A stretch of DNA of 6,236 nt. Origin: Coriobacteriia bacterium. Its GTDB lineage: Bacteria; Actinomycetota; Coriobacteriia; Coriobacteriales; QAMH01. The notes beneath the pieces were generated by a model that ran no database searches, was not told the DNA's origin, and was given only the letters and a program-made list of their open reading frames with translations. Shown here in pieces: positions 1-5,846 of the stretch. The position numbers and the translations under genes were made by a program. How positions within the stretch are numbered: the first letter of the stretch is position 1; every line of letters starts with the position of its first letter. The stretch spans positions 1 to 6,236 of the forward strand of contig CAAEKX010000392.1 in the NCBI GenBank assembly GCA_900756605.1. Reading direction: 5' to 3'.

Positions 1-432
1 GCCGTTCCCGTGGGACTCTTCTTCGGCCGCTGCGCGAACTTCGTGAACGGCGAGCTCTATGGTGCCCCGACGGATTTGCCCATCGGCGTTGACTTCACCG
101 GAACGGGGGTCATGTACCATCCTTCCCAGCTCTACGAGGCGCTGCTTGAGGGCCTTGTCATCTTCCTCGTGCTTTTCGCGCTGTCGCGCAAGACGGATCC
201 TCCACGTCCGCGCGGCTTCTTCCTCGGGACCTTCCTCGTGCTCTACGGCGTCTTCCGCATTCTCATCGAATTCGTGAGGCTGCCCGATGTGCAGCTTGGC
301 TACTTCTTCGGAACCTGGGGCACGATGGGACAGCTCCTTTCGCTCCCGATGCTCGTCGCGGGAATCTGCCTGCTTGCATGGAGTCTCGTACGCAAAGACC
401 CTCAAAGGGGCATGCCCGCGAATCGTGTATGA
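1..432 (+). CDS. lgt: Prolipoprotein diacylglyceryl transferase, C-terminal part (5' truncated by window edge)
   Basis: Lgt is an integral membrane enzyme. It moves a diacylglyceryl group from phosphatidylglycerol to the lipobox cysteine of preprolipoproteins, the first step of lipoprotein maturation. The reading frame is open from base 1, so the first codons seen are internal; about 143 residues are visible. The family signature GRCANFVNGELYG lies near visible residues 9-21 and corresponds to the GRIGNFINGEL motif that carries the essential Arg and Asn in E. coli Lgt. It is followed by YHPSQLYEALLEG, a membrane segment, the FRILIEFVRLPD motif with the conserved arginine, and TMGQLLSLPM before the last membrane helix. 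The C-terminal tail is short (about 15 residues after the helix), unlike the long tails of many mycobacterial or Streptomyces Lgt proteins. The only deviation I see is Cys where GNF normally has Gly. The gene ends 74 bases before yebC on the same strand. Identification is firm; only the N-terminal half is missing. Confidence 0.96.
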   Translation, partial: AVPVGLFFGRCANFVNGELYGAPTDLPIGVDFTGTGVMYHPSQLYEALLEGLVIFLVLFALSRKTDPPRPRGFFLGTFLVLYGVFRILIEFVRLPDVQLGYFFGTWGTMGQLLSLPMLVAGICLLAWSLVRKDPQRGMPANRV

Positions 433-437
433 ACGGT

Positions 438-470
438 TTGCTACACGAACATAAGCGGGAGTGCTAGAAT
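438..470 (+). promoter_or_regulatory. Candidate extended -10 promoter for yebC
   Basis: The gap between lgt and yebC contains TGCTAGAAT (462-470), which fits an extended -10 element (TGn followed by a TATAAT-like hexamer). A TTGCTA at 438-443 resembles a -35 box, but its 21-base spacing is too long for a normal sigma-A promoter; at 17 bases there is only a weak TACACG. Extended -10 promoters often tolerate a poor -35. A start near 477 would give a leader of about 30 bases. This is a motif match only; yebC could also be read through from lgt, since I see no terminator in the gap. Confidence 0.45.
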
Positions 471-506
471 ACTGCGGTCAATCCAATAGCACGGAAGGAT
501 TCATTC

Positions 507-1310
507 ATGTCCGGACATTCCAAGTGGGCAACCACCAAGCATCGCAAGGCGGCGCAGGACTCCAAGCGCTCGGCGATGTTCTCCAAGCTCAGCCGTATCA
601 TTACCGTCGCAGCAAAGACTGGCGGCGATCCCAATCCCGAGAACAACGCCTCCTTGGCGGCAGCCATCGCCAAGGCCAAGGGCTATTCCATGCCCAAGGA
701 CAAGATCAAAGTCGCGATTGACAAGGCCTTTGGCTCGGGTGCCGATGCGGCGAACTTCGAGGAAGTTACCTACGAGGGTTATGGTCCTGCCGGTATCGGC
801 GTGTACGTCGAGTGCCTGACGGACAATCGCAACCGCACTGCCGCGGACGTGCGCAGCGCGTTTTCGCATTCGGGCGGCAACCTGGGTGCAAATGGTTCGG
901 TCGCCTACATGTTCGACCGCAAGGGCCAAATCACCGTCCTGAAGGAGATCGAGACGGGCGACAAGAAGAACCCCACCGCTCCCAACGGCGCGGCTGCCGA
1001 TTCCGACGAGTTCGAGATGGCCGTTATCGAGGCTGGCGCGGATGATTACGAAGAGGCCGATGACGAGTGGGTCGTCTTCACCGAGCCGAGCGACCTCATG
1101 GCCGTGCGCAGTGCCCTCGAGGAGCAGGGCATCGAGGTCAAGGGCGCCGAGCTCATCTTCGAGCCCAACAACCCCACGGCTATCTCCGTTGCCGATGCCA
1201 AGAAGGTGCAGCGTCTCATCGACAAGCTCGAGGAGTTCGACGACGTCCAGAACGTCTACAGCACGATGGATATCACCGACGAGATTGCCGCGGCCCTCGA
1301 GGAGGACTAG
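507..1310 (+). CDS. yebC: YebC/PmpR/TACO1-family translation factor or regulator
   Basis: This is a cytoplasmic protein of the YebC/TACO1 family. Members were first described as DNA-binding regulators (PmpR). More recent work assigns bacterial YebC and mitochondrial TACO1 to the ribosome, relieving stalling at proline-rich stretches. The sequence opens with the family hallmark MSGHSKWATTKHRKAAQDSKR, and has VTYEGYGPAGIGVYVECLTDNRNRT (88-111), the SGGNLGANGSVAYMF block (122-136) and EPSDLMAVRSALEEQGIE (193-210). It ends with a DDVQNVYSTMDI segment (245-256). The start is set by this N-terminus and by a GGAAGGA Shine-Dalgarno sequence at 493-499, seven bases before the ATG. At 267 residues it is longer than the usual 235-250. 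The extra length is in a Lys/Asn/Pro/Ala-rich stretch at about 148-166 (GDKKNPTAPNGAAADS), between the RKG beta strand and the EAGADD region. The C-terminus is strongly acidic. The family is certain; the exact biochemical role is known from relatives only. Confidence 0.97.
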   Translation: MSGHSKWATTKHRKAAQDSKRSAMFSKLSRIITVAAKTGGDPNPENNASLAAAIAKAKGYSMPKDKIKVAIDKAFGSGADAANFEEVTYEGYGPAGIGVYVECLTDNRNRTAADVRSAFSHSGGNLGANGSVAYMFDRKGQITVLKEIETGDKKNPTAPNGAAADSDEFEMAVIEAGADDYEEADDEWVVFTEPSDLMAVRSALEEQGIEVKGAELIFEPNNPTAISVADAKKVQRLIDKLEEFDDVQNVYSTMDITDEIAAALEED

Positions 1311-1332
1311 GAATCATCTCATCCGATCATCG

Positions 1333-1366
1333 AGAAGGCCCGTGCATTTCGCACGGGCCTTCTTTG
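1333..1366 (+). terminator. Intrinsic terminator of yebC, in a convergent gap
   Basis: GAAGGCCCGTGC (1334-1345) and GCACGGGCCTTC (1351-1362) form a perfect 12-bp stem, 13 bp with the A1333/T1363 pair, closed by the 5-base loop ATTTC. A short T run (TTT at 1363-1365) follows on the plus strand. It lies 23 bases after the yebC stop. The same hairpin lies just past the stop of the surface protein gene on the opposite strand. There the following bases are TCTCGATGAT, with a poor U tract, so it is best as a yebC terminator and possibly works in both directions. Confidence 0.88.
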
Positions 1367-1369
1367 TCA

Positions 1370-3973
1370 CTATCTGAAGGGGTCGTCGCTACGGGCTATG
1401 GCCTCAAGCGTTTTCCTGCGCCGATGCAGCGCATAGGCGCAGCAGACGCAGACACATGCCACGAGAGCGAGTGCCGCAAGAGCTACCCGTGCGAGAAAGT
1501 CACCGGTGAGAGGTGATCCTGCAAGGGTTGCGATGCCGGTTGATTTGCCGTCTGTCGTTGGTATCGCGGCGTCGGGGTCAAGCTCGCCGCTCGTCACCGT
1601 CTGGGCGACATCTTCGAGGTCCGCGTGCTCGGCAACCACGTTACCGTCGTGCTCGAGCGTTTCGAAGGCGACAAGCACCTGGCTCGATTGCGAACTTGCG
1701 TCAAACCCATATTCGACATCTACGGAGCCCGAGACCTCCTGCGGGACGAATGGCACCTCGGCGCTCACGGCAGCACCGTCTGCGGTTAGGGCGCAACCCG
1801 TCTCCTTGTCCATGAGCACGCCCTTGAACCGGTACTGCTCGCCAGGAACGAGATTTGCATAGCTGACCGTATCGATGATGGTCACGGCCTCAGCATGCGC
1901 ATCGAAGACCTTGTCACCATCAGATTTGTCCGTTGCGCTTGAGCTCAGCTTCACGGTCTTGACCGTCTGCCTCTCGTCTTCGAGGTCATGGTGGCTGGCG
2001 ATGAGGTGCCCCTCCTCGTCAGTGAGCTTGTCGAAGACGACGATATCATGACCGGCTATTCCGGTTGTATCGACGGGAAGCTCCATGTCGACATGCCCTT
2101 CGGATGCATCGGGTGTGAACTCGGCATGGGCGAAGATGACCTTGCCCTGGGCGTCTCTGAGGGCGTTTCCGGTCGCCTTGTCGTTGAGCGTGCAGCTCGC
2201 CGTATACGATTGCCCGGGCTTGAGACCGTCGTAGCTGATGCATTCCATGATCGCGGCATCGGCGCCCATGACGTAGTTGTCGAGATCTGCCGCGTCTTGC
2301 GCCGTTGCGATGATGATGGGCTCGACGCTGAGCGTTTGCTCGGCGGTATCCGCACCCTCGGATGTGATGCTCATCCCGTCATCTGAGACAAGCTCGACGC
2401 GTAATATGATGTTCTCGCCTGCGAGCTTCGAGGTGTCGAGCGTGACCTGCATGTCGAGCTTGCCGTTTTGCCGCTGGGCGACGAATTCCTGCGATGCGAA
2501 GGCGGGCGTGCCATCGGGTCCCGGCACGCTCTCGCCCGTGCTCTGGACGAATGCGGAACAATTGACGCGGTAGCTCTTGGCGATAACGAGATTGCGATAG
2601 TCGATTGACTCACTGACGATGGCGTTTTCTATGGGGCGGATGAGCTTGTCGGCATCAGCCGCATCGGTTGCCGAGCCTGAAACCCCAGGCCGCGTGTTGA
2701 CGATGTTATCGAGCTTGACGGTAAAGTTGTCACGATTGATGGAGAACTGCGTCGAGATGAGGTTCGCTCCCGCGTTTGCGGCGCATGGCAGCTCCTGGAG
2801 CAGGTACGAGCCGTAGGGGAGGGCGCCACGCGTGTCATCGGCAGGGGAGGTCATGCCCATCGCATCCATCGAGAACCAGGTACCGCATGCGCCCGTGAGC
2901 TTCGTCTCGTCGAGTTTGTAGACGCCGTCGATGTTCGCGAGGATGGCGGCGTCGCTCCTGTTCGTATCGATAGTGTGGGGGATACGTTCCGCGCTGGATG
3001 TGAAGTCCCCATGTTCGTTCGTCACGAGCACGTGGCTTTCGATGAGATCCGGACCTTCGCCATTGGCATACGAGAGCAGGAAGGGAATCCCCGCAAGCGT
3101 CATGCCGGCCTCGTCCACTTTCCTGAACATGACGTCGCCACGCATGACGGCGAGGGTTTCCTCGAGGGGCTCGAAGTTGAGCAGAGGCTCGACCTCGGTC
3201 CTGCCCCGTGCAGTGACATCAAAGCTCAAAACGTCGTTGACGGGGGAGAAGCCGGCGGGTGCGTGCTCGAGGGTCACCGTATAGTGCCCGAGGGGCAGGA
3301 CGAGGAGGCCATGCGGCCCCTCGTAGAGGGGAGAGCCCTCGACAAGATGCTCGCGTGAAAGAAGCACTTCGCCGTTCTCGTCCGACGTGAAGGTCCAGCT
3401 GCGCGTGGGGCCGGCAATGATCTTGTCATCATCGAAGCTATCGAAGTGGGAGATGACGTAGCGGGCGTTGCCGAGGCGTGCTCCGGCAACATCGGCCGCA
3501 TTACCCGTCTCCGCGTTGATCTCGCGGATGAGCAGCTCTGGCGCGGCAAAGCCCGGAGCTGCGCTTGCCTTGATGCAGGTGCTTGCCCCGACTGCGACGT
3601 CGACTTGCTGCAAATGCGTGGAGAGGGCAAACCCCGGGGAAGCGAGCTCTTCACGTACGAAGTATCTGCCGGGATGCAGGTTTGAGAGGCGTGCGTGGCC
3701 AGACTCATCGGTTATGAGCTCTCCGGCTTTTTGCGTGCATTGATAATCCACATACACGCCAAAGCGCGCATCCGTGAGGGAGTAGAGGGAATTACCGCTG
3801 CTCAAGCCCGACAGGTCGCTCGTGTACTCGAGCTCGATACCACCCTCGTCGTTTGCCAGGGACCGTGCCATGGGAAACGCCGGTAGGGAGAAGAGAACGA
3901 CACATGCAATGGTCGCAATCAGGGCAGTGGCAGCCCACCAATTAGAATCGTGCGTTCGGCCGCGTGTTTTCAT
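1370..3973 (-). CDS. Wall-anchored surface protein with SpaA/Cna-B-like domains and VaFE-type repeats
   Basis: This is a predicted exported adhesin- or pilin-like protein of 867 residues. A signal peptide (positive start, hydrophobic 13-33, possible cleavage after SLA at 38-40) leads to three SpaA/Cna-B-like domains. Domain 1 is about 45-130, with FGVYVD and GRYFVREELASPGF. Domain 2 is about 146-268, with LGHYTVTLEHAPAGF. Domain 3 is about 278-428, with FRKVDEAG, the HTIDTN block, ALPYGSYLLQELPC and NIVNTRP. Three repeats of the VaFE type follow at about 441-550, 565-674 and 684-795. The third is canonical (VSYANLVPGEQY, GVLMDKETG, VAFETL, AEHADLEDVAQTV). The C-terminus has SPLTGD (820-825), a hydrophobic segment (826-849) with four cysteines, then HRRRK and a 13-residue tail. 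This is a sortase-type signal with Ser in place of the first Leu. In domain 3, K285, E394 and N426 could form an intramolecular isopeptide bond. The ATG is supported by GGGAAAGGA seven bases upstream. No N-terminal TQXA thioester domain is apparent. The ligand is unknown. Confidence 0.9.
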   Translation of the reverse strand: MKTRGRTHDSNWWAATALIATIACVVLFSLPAFPMARSLANDEGGIELEYTSDLSGLSSGNSLYSLTDARFGVYVDYQCTQKAGELITDESGHARLSNLHPGRYFVREELASPGFALSTHLQQVDVAVGASTCIKASAAPGFAAPELLIREINAETGNAADVAGARLGNARYVISHFDSFDDDKIIAGPTRSWTFTSDENGEVLLSREHLVEGSPLYEGPHGLLVLPLGHYTVTLEHAPAGFSPVNDVLSFDVTARGRTEVEPLLNFEPLEETLAVMRGDVMFRKVDEAGMTLAGIPFLLSYANGEGPDLIESHVLVTNEHGDFTSSAERIPHTIDTNRSDAAILANIDGVYKLDETKLTGACGTWFSMDAMGMTSPADDTRGALPYGSYLLQELPCAANAGANLISTQFSINRDNFTVKLDNIVNTRPGVSGSATDAADADKLIRPIENAIVSESIDYRNLVIAKSYRVNCSAFVQSTGESVPGPDGTPAFASQEFVAQRQNGKLDMQVTLDTSKLAGENIILRVELVSDDGMSITSEGADTAEQTLSVEPIIIATAQDAADLDNYVMGADAAIMECISYDGLKPGQSYTASCTLNDKATGNALRDAQGKVIFAHAEFTPDASEGHVDMELPVDTTGIAGHDIVVFDKLTDEEGHLIASHHDLEDERQTVKTVKLSSSATDKSDGDKVFDAHAEAVTIIDTVSYANLVPGEQYRFKGVLMDKETGCALTADGAAVSAEVPFVPQEVSGSVDVEYGFDASSQSSQVLVAFETLEHDGNVVAEHADLEDVAQTVTSGELDPDAAIPTTDGKSTGIATLAGSPLTGDFLARVALAALALVACVCVCCAYALHRRRKTLEAIARSDDPFR

Positions 3974-3980
3974 ACGAATG

Positions 3981-3989
3981 TCCTTTCCC
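3981..3989 (-). promoter_or_regulatory. Ribosome binding site of the surface protein gene
   Basis: On the minus strand the bases read GGGAAAGGA, ending seven bases before the ATG at 3973. This strong Shine-Dalgarno match fixes the start and explains why the signal peptide begins MKTRGRTHD. Confidence 0.8.
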
Positions 3990-4072
3990 GTGCTTCTGGA
4001 CTAGCTTGAGATCCCGTGCGACGATGCCGCATGGGCAGCTGAGAAGCTATCGCAGATGCAACGGAGCGAACC

Positions 4073-4100
4073 ACCCCGAGAATCTGAGCGTTTTCGGGGT
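4073..4100. repeat. Inverted repeat (10-bp arms, 8-base loop) upstream of the surface protein gene
   Basis: ACCCCGAGAA (4073-4082) pairs with TTTTCGGGGT (4091-4100), all Watson-Crick except one G-T position, around TCTGAGCG. The right arm is the first half of the first 22-bp tandem unit. There is no T run on either strand after the stem, so it does not look like a terminator. It could be an operator, or a leader hairpin if transcription of the surface protein gene starts above 4100. Confidence 0.55.
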
Positions 4101-4151
4101 AAAACAGGAGCGTTTTCGGAGCAAAATCAGAGTGAAACCGGAAAGCGGCAG
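4086..4151. repeat. 22-bp tandem repeat, two good copies and one degenerate copy
   Basis: Units start with GAG at 4086, 4108 and 4130. The first two share GAGCGTTTTCGG exactly and agree at 17 of 22 positions. The third (GAGTGAAACCGGAAAGCGG) keeps the GAG start, the CGG and the phase, but is otherwise diverged. In the first two copies the TTTT and AAAA tracts flank a CGG-containing core, so each unit is itself weakly palindromic. A period of 22 is close to two helical turns, so the copies would face the same side of the DNA. This suits protein-binding sites upstream of the surface protein gene (about 113-178 bases before its ATG). That role is inference; no regulator is identified. Confidence 0.6.
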
Positions 4152-4163
4152 CTAGACACAATG

Positions 4164-4181
4164 CCTCCGGTGTTGCGGAGG
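4164..4181 (-). repeat. Small GC hairpin downstream of ruvB
   Basis: CCTCCG (4164-4169) and CGGAGG (4176-4181) form a perfect 6-bp stem around a 6-base loop. On the minus strand it follows the ruvB stop by about 55 bases and is followed by CATTGTGTC, which is only moderately U-rich. It may act as a weak terminator of the ruv operon or as part of the adjoining REP-like element. No other terminator for ruvB is visible. Confidence 0.4.
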
Positions 4182-4225
4182 AGATTTCTCGACTCCGCTC
4201 ACTTCGTTCGCTCCGCTCGAAATGA
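4182..4225 (-). repeat. REP-like extragenic element next to the ruvB stop codon
   Basis: On the minus strand this reads from TCATTTCGAGCGGAG to GTCGAGAAATCT. It has ATTTC/GAAAT terminal complementary ends (4219-4223 with 4184-4188) and two direct copies of GAGCGGAG (4211-4218 and 4193-4200) separated by CGAACGAAGT. It begins 11 bases after the ruvB stop. The pattern, a short GC-rich AGCGGAGCGAA core between ATTTC and GAAAT ends, resembles short dispersed extragenic repeats found in many bacterial genomes. Whether it recurs in this genome cannot be seen from one window. Confidence 0.5.
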
Positions 4226-4236
4226 CTACGAACATC

Positions 4237-5265
4237 CTATTCAATAGGGTATGGCACGCCCAGATGCGCGAATGCCTTGCGCGTTGCCTGGCGCCCTTTG
4301 GGGGTGCGGTTGACGAGACCCTGCTTGAGGAGGAAGGGCTCATAGACGTCCTCGATGGAATCGACTTCCTCGCCCAATGCGCTTGCGAGCGCGGACAGGC
4401 CCACGGGACGGCCTTCGAAGGTGTTGACGAGCATGTCGAGAATGCGGTTGTCCATGGGGTCGAGGCCAAGCTCGTCGACCTCGAAGAAGGCAAGCGCCTC
4501 GCGAGCGACTTGCTCGTCTATGAAGCCGTTGCAGCGCACTTGCGAAAAGTCGCGCACGCGTCTGAGCAGACGATTTGCCAGACGCGGCGTCGCACGTGCG
4601 CGCGAGGCAATCTCGTACGCACCGGCATCGTCGATGTCGATGGAGAGAATGGTGGCCGAGCGCACGACGATGTCCTTGAGCTCGTCGCTCGAGTAGTAGT
4701 CCATGTGGAATGCCGCGCCGAAGCGATCGCGCAGTGGGCCGGTGAGCATGCCCGTACGCGTGGTGGCGGCGATGAGCGTGAAGCGGGGGATATCCAGACG
4801 TATGGAACGGGCTGCAGGGCCCTGGCCGATGACGATGTCGATCGCGTAGTCTTCCATGGCGGGGTAGAGGACTTCCTCGACGGCCCGGTTGAGGCGATGT
4901 ATCTCGTCGATGAAGAGGATGTCGCCTTCCTCGAGGTTGGTGAGGATGGCGGCGAGATCCCCTGCACGGTCGATGGCGGGACCTGAGGTCGTGCGTATCT
5001 GGACGCCCATCTCGTTTGCGACGACGCTGGCGAGCGTCGTCTTGCCGAGGCCCGGAGGCCCCGAGAAGAGCAGGTGGTCGAGTGCCTCGCCACGCATGCG
5101 TGCGGCTTGGATGAGAACGGAGAGATTGTCCTTGATACGACCTTGGCCAAGGTAATCGTCGAGCGTCTTGGGACGCAAGTTGACCTCTGAGCGGGCATCC
5201 TCGGGTTGCTCGTGCGCATCCACGATGCGTTGGGTGTTCTCGAAATCGGGGGCCTCCCAGATCAT
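4237..5265 (-). CDS. ruvB: Holliday junction branch migration ATPase RuvB
   Basis: RuvB is an AAA+ motor. Two hexameric rings assemble on opposite arms of a RuvA-bound Holliday junction and pump DNA through it, driving branch migration in recombinational repair. The 342-residue length is normal. Visible motifs are the EAPDFENTQRIVD start, EVNLRPKTLDDYLGQ (27-41), Walker A GPPGLGKT (69-76), Walker B LFIDEIHRL (117-125) and sensor 1 AATTR (166-170). GPLRDRFG (176-183) lies in the arginine-finger region, and TPRLANRLLRRVRDF (226-240) carries the sensor-2 arginine. The C-terminal winged helix includes EPFLLKQGLVNRTPKGRQAT (309-328). The ATG overlaps the ruvA stop as ATGA (5262-5265), with GGGAGG six bases upstream inside ruvA, so the two are translationally coupled. 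It is the last gene of the ruvCAB operon. No truncation or missing key residue is seen. Confidence 0.98.
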   Translation of the reverse strand: MIWEAPDFENTQRIVDAHEQPEDARSEVNLRPKTLDDYLGQGRIKDNLSVLIQAARMRGEALDHLLFSGPPGLGKTTLASVVANEMGVQIRTTSGPAIDRAGDLAAILTNLEEGDILFIDEIHRLNRAVEEVLYPAMEDYAIDIVIGQGPAARSIRLDIPRFTLIAATTRTGMLTGPLRDRFGAAFHMDYYSSDELKDIVVRSATILSIDIDDAGAYEIASRARATPRLANRLLRRVRDFSQVRCNGFIDEQVAREALAFFEVDELGLDPMDNRILDMLVNTFEGRPVGLSALASALGEEVDSIEDVYEPFLLKQGLVNRTPKGRQATRKAFAHLGVPYPIE

Positions 5266-5846
5266 TGCGTGCCTCCCATGTGCTTGAGCGCATAGCGAAT
5301 GATGCTGCTCGTGTCTGCCTCGGTGCAGCCCTTGAGTGCCGTGGCTACTTCCTCGTTGCTGAAGCCCATGGACTCAAGTGCTGCGGCGGCATCTTGCAGA
5401 GGACGGTTTCCCTCGTCAAGCGCGAGAGTCTCGAAGGTGCCGCTTGTCTTGAGGACCCCTTGAAGCTCGAGAATCATGCGTTGCGCGATTTTCTTGCCAA
5501 CGCCGGGGATGGTCGATATGGCGGTGACGTCACCTGCGGCAATGTGCGCGACGAAGTCGGCGGGCTTGAAGGTGGAGAGGGCCGAGATCGCCATCTTGGG
5601 GCCGATGCCGCTCACGGCGATGAGCCTCTCGAAGAGCTCCCGCTCGGCGGGCTCGGAAAATCCGAAGAGCGAGACGTCGTCTTCCTTGACGTGCAGGTAC
5701 GTCCAGACCTGGGCAGGGTTGCCGCAGGCGGGAAGCGTTGCGAGCGCATGGACGGACATCGCAAGCTCGTAGCCAATGCCACCGGCCTCGATGATGGCAC
5801 TCTCTGCATCCTTGTAGGTGACGATGCCCTTGATGAAAGCGATCAC
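5262..5846 (-). CDS. ruvA: Holliday junction DNA-binding protein RuvA
   Basis: RuvA tetramers hold the four-way junction in a square-planar form and load RuvB. The 194 residues show the three expected parts. An OB-fold domain (1-62) begins MIAFIKGIV and carries the acidic pin pair E55-D56 in VKEDDVSLFGF, at the same positions as in E. coli RuvA. A middle domain has two helix-hairpin-helix motifs, VSGIGPKMA (78-86) and IPGVGKKIAQRMILEL (113-128). After a flexible linker (about 133-148), a UBA-like C-terminal domain that contacts RuvB starts at DAAAALESMGFSNEEV (152-167). The start is GTG rather than ATG. It is supported by the conserved N-terminus and by AAGGAG (5854-5859) seven bases upstream. 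The GTG overlaps the ruvC stop by four bases (GTGA), and its own stop overlaps the ruvB ATG. Confidence 0.98.
   Translation of the reverse strand: MIAFIKGIVTYKDAESAIIEAGGIGYELAMSVHALATLPACGNPAQVWTYLHVKEDDVSLFGFSEPAERELFERLIAVSGIGPKMAISALSTFKPADFVAHIAAGDVTAISTIPGVGKKIAQRMILELQGVLKTSGTFETLALDEGNRPLQDAAAALESMGFSNEEVATALKGCTEADTSSIIRYALKHMGGTQ

Larger units (their letters stand above)
3974..4236. other. 263-base repeat-rich intergenic region between the surface protein gene and ruvB
   Basis: No gene is supported here; the short open frames crossing it have no family features and poor start sites. Read on the minus strand, from ruvB towards the surface protein gene, it holds in order a REP-like element (4182-4225), a small GC hairpin (4164-4181), a 22-bp tandem repeat (4086-4151), an inverted repeat overlapping the last copy (4073-4100), and about 95 bases of plain leader ending in the ribosome binding site. 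I could not find a convincing -35/-10 pair for the surface protein gene. TTGCAT near 4055-4060 is a possible -35 without a good partner. Confidence 0.6.

Noticed and set aside
1988..3358. Several plus-strand open frames opposite the surface protein gene
   Set aside because: The minus-strand frame has a signal peptide, repeats and a sorting signal; the plus-strand frames show none of these and lack good ribosome binding sites.
3480..3860. N-terminal TQXA thioester domain in the surface protein, as many VaFE proteins have
   Set aside because: The Cys-Thr-Gln at residues 79-81 sits in a SpaA-like FGVYVD context and the first domain is too short; no thioester-domain pattern is visible.
4073..4100. 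Inverted repeat as an intrinsic terminator
   Set aside because: No T run follows the stem on either strand.
4086..4151. 22-bp repeats as a CRISPR array
   Set aside because: The copies are directly adjacent with no spacers, and no cas gene is present.
4222..4986. Plus-strand open frame (254 codons) opposite ruvB
   Set aside because: Antisense shadow of ruvB; low-complexity Glu/Asp/Val composition and no family match.
4340..5293. Minus-strand open frame (317 codons) overlapping ruvB in another frame
   Set aside because: Arg/His/Pro/Ser-rich translation typical of an out-of-frame reading of GC-rich DNA; the ruvB frame has all AAA+ motifs.
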